Position numbers and translations under genes: made by a program. A stretch of 5,034 bases of DNA from Pseudomonadota bacterium. Its GTDB lineage: Bacteria > Pseudomonadota > Alphaproteobacteria > Rhizobiales > Rhizobiaceae. Below, in pieces: positions 1 to 5,034 of the stretch. Where the stretch lies: contig JAEWHQ010000008.1 in assembly GCA_023387715.1 (NCBI GenBank), forward strand, positions 1 to 5,034, read 5' to 3'. Below the pieces are notes generated by a model. It ran no database searches and was not told where the DNA came from. It saw only the letters and a list, made by a program, of their open reading frames with translations. Positions within the stretch are counted from its first letter, which is position 1. Each line of letters begins with the position of its first letter.

Positions 1-945
1 ACTTTGGGCAGTGTAACAGCTGCTGCTAAAAGATTGCAGCTTTCGCAGCCTTCCGTTAGCCGCATCATTCAGGATCTGGAGCGCGACCTCGGGCAAAAGC
101 TGTTTGTCCGCGTGGGGCAGCGTCTGGCTCTGACCCAGCAAGGCATGTTGTTGCGCGATGACGTTGAGCGCGCCTTGGCAGGTATTGCCGAGGTTTGGGA
201 GCGTGCACAGGAGGTTGCCAATCTCAAGTCTCGGCCTGTGCGCATTGCCTGCATTTCTGCACTGGCTTTTGGTTTGGTGCCCCATGCCTGGGCGTCATTG
301 AACCAGAAAATCGGCGTTGAAGGCGCAAAACGTATCACCATCCAGACCGATACGCCGGAGCGGGTGCGCAGTTCCGTTCTCTCGCATGATGCGGATATTG
401 GTGCCACTTCTTTGCCTTTGCAACATCGTGACCAGACCACCCATTGGTTTGGTTGTGCACCTTGCCTTTTGGCGGTGCGGTCTGATGATCCGCTGGCTAA
501 AGAAACAGGCGGCTTGCCATTATCGGTGATTAAAAGCCGTACCTTGGTGGAAATGTCGAATGTGCGCGGGCTTCCGGCTCGTATCCGTCAGACATTGAAA
601 AACAACAAAATTGAAACGGGCGGGTTGATCCGTACTAATTCAACCATGAATGCACTGGCGCTGATCCGTGCCGGTGCCGGCGGCCCTTCAGGGACGGTGG
701 GCATTGTCGAGCCGGTGACATCTGCCGGTACGCCGATGGACGGCGTTACTTTGCTGCCGTTGGAGCTTGATATCCCATATTGCTTTGGTGTCATCAGCCA
801 TAATGGCGTGCAGCTTGGCGAAACGGCACTGGAACTGATTTCTGCTCTTGAAGACGCTGCACATAAGCTTGTGCCGGGTTTTAAAATTCATTCGCCCGAA
901 GAACATCAATCGCTGATTACCCAGCTGGCATTGCTGGAGGACTGA
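1..945 (+). CDS. LysR-type transcriptional regulator, 5'-truncated by the window edge
   Basis: The reading frame is open from base 1 (first codon Thr) to TGA at 943-945, giving 314 visible residues. The N-terminal winged helix-turn-helix is recognisable at window residues 3-37: GSVTAAAKRL, then LSQPSVSRIIQDLE, then LGQKLFVR. This is the LysR-family pattern in which helix 1 and the start Met, roughly 15-20 residues, should lie upstream. The TTG at base 4 falls inside the HTH and is unlikely to be the start. A linker helix follows to about residue 75, and the LysR substrate-binding fold begins at RPVRIACIS (78-86). Expected landmarks are the strand ending DADIGA and a glycine-rich segment (RAGAGGPSG) leading to VGIVEP. 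The domain contains Cys84, a CAPC pair (Cys152/Cys155) and Cys261. Such proteins bind DNA as tetramers and respond to small molecules. It probably controls, and is transcribed with, the flavoprotein and transporter genes that follow after a 2-nt gap. The effector is unknown. Confidence 0.93.
   Translation, partial: TLGSVTAAAKRLQLSQPSVSRIIQDLERDLGQKLFVRVGQRLALTQQGMLLRDDVERALAGIAEVWERAQEVANLKSRPVRIACISALAFGLVPHAWASLNQKIGVEGAKRITIQTDTPERVRSSVLSHDADIGATSLPLQHRDQTTHWFGCAPCLLAVRSDDPLAKETGGLPLSVIKSRTLVEMSNVRGLPARIRQTLKNNKIETGGLIRTNSTMNALALIRAGAGGPSGTVGIVEPVTSAGTPMDGVTLLPLELDIPYCFGVISHNGVQLGETALELISALEDAAHKLVPGFKIHSPEEHQSLITQLALLED
936..940 (+). promoter_or_regulatory. Shine-Dalgarno site for the flavoprotein gene
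   Basis: GGAGG lies inside the last codons of the LysR gene, 7 nt before the ATG at 948. It supports this start and suggests that translation of the flavoprotein is coupled to termination of the regulator. Confidence 0.75.
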
Positions 946-947
946 TT

Positions 948-2405
948 ATGAAAAATTTTCCATCATCCCTTGAAGAACTGAATAAACTGGTTGCCCGCGA
1001 TCTGGAATATCTGACAATCCCATCCAAAGAATGGGTGCCGGTCAAACAGGCCGAGGGTGAGACATTGCTGGATGTGGCGGTGATCGGCGGCGGTATGGCG
1101 GGTTTGTCGGCGGCGGCATCGCTTAAACATCTGGGCATCCGCACCGTAATTTTTGATGCGCGTCCAAAAGGTTTTGAAGGCCCGTGGGCAACAACAGCGC
1201 GCATGGAAACCCTGCGTTCGCCAAAAAGCCTGACAGGTCCGGCTCTTGGTATTCCGTCATTGACTTTCCGCGCATGGTTTACCGCGCAGTTTGGTGAGAC
1301 AAAATGGGAAGAGTTGGATAAAATTCCGCGTCTGCAATGGATGGATTATCTGCGCTGGTTCCGCGATGTGCTTAATGTGGAAGTACGCAATGGCCATCGT
1401 ATCACACTGATTAAGCCGAAGGCAGATTACACTGTTCTGGAAATGGAAACACCGGAAGGCAGCCGCACAGTACTGGCGCGCCATGTGGTGCTTGCCACCG
1501 GACGTGATGGTTTGGGCGGCCCTTATGTGCCGGAAATTATCAGCAGTCTGCCGCGCCATTTCTGGGCGCATTCTTCGGATGAATATGATTATAACAGTTT
1601 GAAGGGCAAAAATATTGCCGTGATCGGCGCTGGTGCATCGGCGATGGATAGTGCCGGTACAGCGCTGGAAGCTGGCGCTGCACGCGTTGATCTGCTCATT
1701 CGCCGTAAGGATATTCCGCGTATCAACCGCGGCAAAGGCATGGGCAATCCGGGCTCTGTCTATGGTATGCAAAATCTTGATGGCCGCACAAAACTGGCTA
1801 TTTACAGCTATGTCGGTGCAGAACAAGTGCCGCCTCCGCGCGCCAGTGTGCTGCGTGTCAGCCGTCATAAAAACGCGTTTTTTCAACTCGGCGCTTCGCT
1901 TGATAAAATTACCGTCGAAGGCGACAAGATCGAAATCACCACGCCGAAAGGCCGCCGTCAGTTTGACTTCGTTATCGCCTCAACCGGTTTTCAGATCGAT
2001 TGGCGTCAGAAAGCATTTTTGTCAGAAATCGCTACCAAAGCCCGCACATGGGAAGAGCGCTTGGCACCCCTGACCGTCAATGAAGACCGCTCCTTAATTG
2101 AAGCGCCGGATTTGGGCCCTGCATTTGAATTTCTGCCGAAGGCGGGTGTGGAAGCCGAAGGCCTGTCGCGCATCCATTGCTTCTGCTATCCGGCGATGAT
2201 GTCGCATGGCGGTGTGTCGGGTGATATTCCGTCAATCAGTGAAGGTGCGCAACGTCTGTCGCAAGGCATTGCTGCCACGCTTTATCATGAAGATATTGAG
2301 CAGCATTTTGCCAACGCCCGTAACTATGACGAGCCGGAAGTTTTCGGCGATGAATGGACGGAAGCTGATAATTACAATCAGAGCGATCTTGAGGAACTGG
2401 CATGA
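948..2405 (+). CDS. FAD/NAD(P)-dependent oxidoreductase, flavin monooxygenase-like
   Basis: A complete 485-residue two-dinucleotide-binding flavoprotein, predicted cytoplasmic with no signal peptide. Residues 42-70 form the FAD Rossmann element (VAVIGGGMAG, Gly47/49/52, ending in acidic Asp70). ATG at 183-185 is the usual second FAD contact. Residues 223-236 form a second Rossmann motif (IAVIGAGASAMD, GxGxxA), followed by Arg252/Arg253, which would favour NADPH. IASTGFQID (343-351) is the ATG-type motif typical of N-hydroxylating and FMO-class enzymes. The architecture resembles class B flavin monooxygenases, which hydroxylate N or S atoms or carry out Baeyer-Villiger oxidation. However, the FxGxxxHxxxY/W fingerprint is not intact: only a His-Ser (208-209) remains in its usual place before the second Rossmann fold. 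A distinctive conserved-looking block at 84-110 (ARMETLRSPKSLTGP and the following GIPSLTFRAW) may mark the subfamily. The last 25 residues are acidic. The gene sits between a LysR regulator (2-nt gap) and the permease genes (4-nt overlap), so it probably acts on the transported compound. The exact reaction and substrate are not identifiable, and a reductase or dehydrogenase role is possible. Confidence 0.88.
   Translation: MKNFPSSLEELNKLVARDLEYLTIPSKEWVPVKQAEGETLLDVAVIGGGMAGLSAAASLKHLGIRTVIFDARPKGFEGPWATTARMETLRSPKSLTGPALGIPSLTFRAWFTAQFGETKWEELDKIPRLQWMDYLRWFRDVLNVEVRNGHRITLIKPKADYTVLEMETPEGSRTVLARHVVLATGRDGLGGPYVPEIISSLPRHFWAHSSDEYDYNSLKGKNIAVIGAGASAMDSAGTALEAGAARVDLLIRRKDIPRINRGKGMGNPGSVYGMQNLDGRTKLAIYSYVGAEQVPPPRASVLRVSRHKNAFFQLGASLDKITVEGDKIEITTPKGRRQFDFVIASTGFQIDWRQKAFLSEIATKARTWEERLAPLTVNEDRSLIEAPDLGPAFEFLPKAGVEAEGLSRIHCFCYPAMMSHGGVSGDIPSISEGAQRLSQGIAATLYHEDIEQHFANARNYDEPEVFGDEWTEADNYNQSDLEELA
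2391..2395 (+). promoter_or_regulatory. Shine-Dalgarno site for the first permease gene
   Basis: GAGGA lies inside the 3' end of the flavoprotein gene, 6 nt before the ATG at 2402. It fixes the permease start within the ATGA overlap. Confidence 0.7.
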
Positions 2406-3382
2406 ATTTTACTGTCTGGCTCATCAAACGATTAGCTCAGGCCGCAATTGTGCTGCTGATTATGTCGGTGATCGTGTTTCTCGGCCTGCATCTGATCGGT
2501 AATCCGGCAGATATTTTGCTGGCGCCGGATGCAACGCAGGCAGATCGTGCCGAGCTGATCGAACGTCTCGGTCTCGACCTGCCGGTCTGGCAGCAATATT
2601 GGCTGTTTTTGAAAAGCGCTTTGCAGGGCGATCTGGGCAATAGTTTTGTCTATAATACGCCTGCGGTGACATTGATTTTGCAACGTCTGCCAGCCACGCT
2701 GGAACTGGCGGTGCTGGCGATGATTTTTGCTGTCTTCATCGGTATTCCGCTTGGTCTTTTTGCCGGTTTAAAGCCTGAAAATCCTTTTGCCAAGCTGATA
2801 ACAACAGGCAGTATTCTGGGCTTTTCGCTGCCGACTTTCTGGGTTGGTTTGCTGCTGATCATGACATTCAGTGTCTCGCTCGGGCTTTTGCCTGCCAGTG
2901 GCCGCGGCACAACGGTGCGGTTTTTCGGGGTGGAATGGTCATTCCTTACCCTTGATGGTCTGCGTCATATGCTTTTGCCTGCGATCAATCTGGCAATGTT
3001 TAAAGTGTCACTGGTCATCCGCCTTACCAATGCCGGTGTGCGCGAGGTGAAATCGCTTGATTATGTGCGTTTTGCCCGCGCCAAAGGCTTGTCGCCTTTG
3101 CGGGTTGTGCGCCGCCATATTTTGCGCAATGTGATGATCCCGCTGGTCACTGTCCTTGGTATCGAATTTGGTTCAACCGTTGCTTTTGCGGTGGTGACGG
3201 AGAATATTTTCTCCTGGCCGGGTGCCGGTAAACTCATTCTTGATAGTATCAATGCGCTCGACCGTCCTGTGGTTGTTGCCTATCTGATGGTAGTGGTGAC
3301 ACTGTTTGTGACGATCAATCTTGTCGTCGATATTCTTTATCGCGTCCTTGATCCGCGCGTCAGAACGGAGGCTGCGGCATGA
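2402..3382 (+). CDS. ABC transporter permease, DppB/OppB family
   Basis: A 326-residue inner-membrane subunit, the usual length for this family. Hydrophobic segments lie at about 12-32, 98-121, 135-160, 188-207, 245-266 and 289-313, giving six membrane spans. Family landmarks are NP at 34-35 after the first span, LGLDLPVWQQYWLF with GDLGNS (56-81) in the periplasmic loop, and a C-terminal block ENIFSWPGAGKLILDSI (267-283). The cytoplasmic EAA-type coupling loop is at 220-247 (DYVRFARAKGLSPLR through NVMIP, invariant Gly229) and docks on the ATPase. The protein ends in the typical VLDPRVR. It should pair with the next gene product to form the translocation channel of a peptide/opine/nickel-type importer. 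The start overlaps the flavoprotein stop by ATGA, and the stop overlaps the next start in the same way, so all are expected to be co-translated. Family assignment is strong. The true substrate is unknown: peptides are the default annotation, but related systems carry opines, glutathione, nickel, or sugars. Confidence 0.95.
   Translation: MNFTVWLIKRLAQAAIVLLIMSVIVFLGLHLIGNPADILLAPDATQADRAELIERLGLDLPVWQQYWLFLKSALQGDLGNSFVYNTPAVTLILQRLPATLELAVLAMIFAVFIGIPLGLFAGLKPENPFAKLITTGSILGFSLPTFWVGLLLIMTFSVSLGLLPASGRGTTVRFFGVEWSFLTLDGLRHMLLPAINLAMFKVSLVIRLTNAGVREVKSLDYVRFARAKGLSPLRVVRRHILRNVMIPLVTVLGIEFGSTVAFAVVTENIFSWPGAGKLILDSINALDRPVVVAYLMVVVTLFVTINLVVDILYRVLDPRVRTEAAA
3367..3371 (+). promoter_or_regulatory. 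Shine-Dalgarno site for the second permease gene
   Basis: GGAGG lies in the last codons of the first permease gene, 7 nt before the ATG at 3379. It supports this start in the ATGA overlap. Confidence 0.75.
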
Positions 3383-4278
3383 CCCTGGCTCTCGCAAAAC
3401 CCCCACGCTCGCCGATTGCGGAAAATATCCGGATGTTCCTGCGCTCGCCATTGGCTGTCTTTGGCCTTGTGCTTTGTGTGTTGATTGCATTAGCCGCAAT
3501 TTTTGCGCCTTTCATCGCGCCGCAAGACCCGTATGACATGATGGCTATCGACGTGATGGATGCGCGTCTTGCCCCCGGCGAAACCAATATGACCGATGGT
3601 TACACCTATCTGCTTGGCACTGACGGGCAGGGACGTGATCTGTTCTCAGCTATCCTTTATGGTTTGCGCACCAGTCTGGTGGTGGGCATTGGTTCGGCAA
3701 CCATTGCCGGTGTGATCGGCATTGTGCTGGGGCTGGTCGCAGCCTATGCCGGTGGCAAAACCGACGCATTGCTGATGCGTCTTGTTGACCTTGTGATGTC
3801 ACTGCCATCTATTCTTGTCGCACTTTTGATGCTGGCCTTTTTTGGCCGCGGTGTCGGTAATGTGGTGATTACATTGGTGTTGCTGGAATGGGCTTATTAT
3901 GCCCGTACAGCGCGTGGTCAGGCGATGGTTGAAAGCCAGCGTGACTATGTGGAATCTGCCCGCGGTCTTGGTCTTTCGCCGCTCAGAATTTTGCTGGGGC
4001 ACATTTTGCCAAACTGCATGCCGCCATTGCTGGTCATCGGTACATTGCAGATCGCACGCGCCATCACGCTGGAAGCAACCCTGAGCTTTTTGGGGCTTGG
4101 TGTGCCGGTGACAGAACCGTCACTTGGCCTCCTCGTTTCCAACGGTTTTCAATATATGCTGTCGGGTGATTACTGGATCAGTTTTTTCCCCGGTCTGGCA
4201 TTGCTGATTTCTATTGTGGCGATTAATCTCGTAGCCGACCGCCTGCGTGATGTGTTTAATCCGAGGGCTTTATCATGA
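3379..4278 (+). CDS. ABC transporter permease, DppC/OppC family
   Basis: A 299-residue inner-membrane subunit of normal family length. An N-terminal cytoplasmic stretch with the typical FLRSPLAVFGL entry (20-30) leads into span 1 (about 25-47) and the IAPQDPY periplasmic start. The hallmark LLGTDGQGRDLFSAILYGLR (78-97) is the OppC-type LGTD-x-x-GRD motif, here with GQ where many DppC proteins have EL. Further spans lie around 98-124, 133-155, 158-176, 214-230 and 267-286. The EAA loop is at 189-213 (DYVESARGLGLSPLR then HILPN). EATLSFLGLGV (232-242) and the C-terminal NLVADRLRDVFNPR (283-296) are also characteristic. It should form a heterodimeric channel with the preceding permease. The two share GLSPLR in their coupling loops, as expected when both contact the same ATPase(s). 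The loop between IAPQDPY and LGTD (about 52-78) contains a DARLAPGE stretch, which looks subgroup-specific. Both ends overlap neighbours by 4 nt. The substrate is not determinable from the sequence. Confidence 0.95.
   Translation: MTLALAKPPRSPIAENIRMFLRSPLAVFGLVLCVLIALAAIFAPFIAPQDPYDMMAIDVMDARLAPGETNMTDGYTYLLGTDGQGRDLFSAILYGLRTSLVVGIGSATIAGVIGIVLGLVAAYAGGKTDALLMRLVDLVMSLPSILVALLMLAFFGRGVGNVVITLVLLEWAYYARTARGQAMVESQRDYVESARGLGLSPLRILLGHILPNCMPPLLVIGTLQIARAITLEATLSFLGLGVPVTEPSLGLLVSNGFQYMLSGDYWISFFPGLALLISIVAINLVADRLRDVFNPRALS
4263..4266 (+). promoter_or_regulatory. Shine-Dalgarno site for the ATPase gene
   Basis: GAGG at the 3' end of the second permease gene lies 8 nt before the ATG at 4275. 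It is slightly weaker than the other sites but fits the start in the ATGA overlap. Confidence 0.6.
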
Positions 4279-5034
4279 GTGAACTGCTGCTTGATGTGCG
4301 CAATTTGTGCACGCGATTTTACACACAAACAGGCGTTTTGCATGCAGTGGAAGATGTTTCTTTTTCATTGCGTGCCGGTCAGACCATGGGGCTGGTGGGT
4401 GAATCTGGTTCCGGCAAATCCGTCACCGGTTTTTCGGTCTTAGGTTTGATTGATCGGCCGGGTCGTATTGTTTCGGGTGAAGTGCGCTTTAAAGGCGAAG
4501 ACATCACCAAATATTCCAAAAAACAGCTTCGTCATTTGCAGGGTAACCGCATTGCGATGGTGTTTCAGGATCCGATGATGACGCTTAATCCGGTGCTGCG
4601 TATCTCTGAACAGATGATCGAAGCCTTGCAGGCGCATGAGAAAATTTCTTATGCCGATGCCCGCCAGCGGGCACGCGATGTGCTGGGCGCAACAGGTGTT
4701 CCAAGCCCTGAAAGCCGTTTGGATGCTTATCCGCATCAGTTGTCTGGTGGTATGCGTCAGCGCGTGGCACTGGCTATCGCCATGCTGAATAAGCCTGATC
4801 TGATCATTGCTGATGAACCGACGACAGCGCTTGATGTGTCGATCCAGTCGCAAATTCTGGCGGAAGTGCAGGGGCTTGTGAAAGCCACCAATATGGCGCT
4901 GATCTGGATTACCCATGACCTGTCGGTGGTGGCTGGCATCGCTGATACTTTGTCGGTGATGTATGCCGGACGTATTGTCGAAACCGGCAATGTCGGTGAT
5001 GTGCTTGATGATCCGCGCCATCCTTATACGGCAG
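4275..5034 (+). CDS. ABC transporter ATP-binding protein, DppD/OppD family, 3'-truncated by the window edge
   Basis: The frame runs open from ATG at 4275 to the window end: 253 complete codons plus one base, with no stop. All parts of one nucleotide-binding domain are present: Walker A GESGSGKS (42-49, Lys48), Q-loop Gln98 in VFQDP, ABC signature LSGGMRQR (156-163), Walker B LIIADE (176-181, catalytic Glu181), D-loop ALD (185-187) and H-loop His214. An N-terminal strand and A-loop region (LLLDVRNLCTRFYT) precede them. The MTLNP segment just after the Q-loop is typical of peptide-type importers. The visible part ends at DDPRHPYTA, the beginning of the oligopeptide/dipeptide C-terminal (HPYT) extension, so about 70-80 residues are missing if this is a stand-alone DppD. 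A longer fusion with a second, DppF-type domain cannot be excluded. It powers transport through the two permeases encoded immediately upstream and overlaps the second by ATGA. It appears fully functional. The substrate is unknown. Confidence 0.95.
   Translation, partial: MSELLLDVRNLCTRFYTQTGVLHAVEDVSFSLRAGQTMGLVGESGSGKSVTGFSVLGLIDRPGRIVSGEVRFKGEDITKYSKKQLRHLQGNRIAMVFQDPMMTLNPVLRISEQMIEALQAHEKISYADARQRARDVLGATGVPSPESRLDAYPHQLSGGMRQRVALAIAMLNKPDLIIADEPTTALDVSIQSQILAEVQGLVKATNMALIWITHDLSVVAGIADTLSVMYAGRIVETGNVGDVLDDPRHPYTA

Noticed and set aside
4..6. TTG at base 4 as the start codon of the LysR gene
   Set aside because: The frame continues upstream to base 1, and this codon falls within the helix-turn-helix. 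Starting there would delete helix 1, so the gene is truncated by the window edge.
661..735. Recurring GCCGGT words suggesting a repeat
   Set aside because: The hexamer recurs through all the genes in frame with common Ala-Gly and related codons. It reflects codon use, with no regular spacing or extended identity.
1553..1569. Small inverted repeat GCGCC / GGCGC with a 7-nt loop
   Set aside because: The stem is only 5 bp, lies inside the flavoprotein coding region and has no T-tract, so it is neither a convincing terminator nor an operator.
1257..1886. Long antisense open frame (209 codons) within the flavoprotein gene
   Set aside because: It lies wholly opposite a well-supported gene, and its translation is rich in His, Cys, Gln and Arg without recognisable motifs. 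This is typical of the reverse complement of a real coding frame.
4440..5021. Antisense open frame (193 codons) opposite the ATPase gene
   Set aside because: It overlaps the Walker A to H-loop region of a clear ABC ATPase. The translation is His/Arg-rich with no domain pattern, so it is a shadow frame.
4275..5034. Possibility that the ATPase is a pseudogene because it has no stop in the window
   Set aside because: All catalytic motifs are intact and in order, and the frame is open to the last base. The missing end is due only to the window boundary.

Overview
The window holds five tightly packed protein genes, all on the + strand, with no intergenic space to speak of: a LysR-type regulator (5' end outside the window), an FAD/NAD(P)-dependent monooxygenase-like flavoprotein, two inner-membrane permeases of the DppB/OppB and DppC/OppC families, and the start of a DppD/OppD-type ATPase that runs off the 3' edge. 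Base composition is close to balanced (by eye about 50-55% G+C). Gene content, operon style and protein character suggest a Gram-negative proteobacterium, most likely an alphaproteobacterium of the Rhizobiales/Brucellaceae kind. That placement is an inference, because the window has no rRNA or other phylogenetic marker.

Layout: positions 1-945, LysR regulator; 948-2405, flavoprotein; 2402-3382, first permease; 3379-4278, second permease; 4275-5034, ATP-binding subunit (first 253 codons). The first junction has a 2-nt gap. The other three are 4-nt ATGA overlaps in which the stop of one gene shares bases with the start of the next. Each start has a purine-rich Shine-Dalgarno sequence 6-8 nt upstream. 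This is the architecture of one translationally coupled polycistronic mRNA. No promoter, operator or terminator is visible inside the window. The promoter should lie upstream of base 1. The substrate-binding protein, and a second ATPase if there is one, must lie outside the window.

Working model (inference): the permeases and ATPase form the membrane core of a peptide/opine/nickel-type (PepT family) importer. The flavoprotein may oxidise the imported small molecule in the cytoplasm, and the LysR protein may switch the whole unit on in response to that compound or a product. The substrate cannot be read from the sequence. The points that stand out are the flavoprotein placed between the regulator and the transporter, its degenerate FMO fingerprint, the co-directional in-operon LysR gene, and a CxxC pair in the regulator's effector domain. 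No mobile elements, RNA genes, CRISPR arrays or significant repeats were seen, and no stretch over 300 bases lacks a gene.
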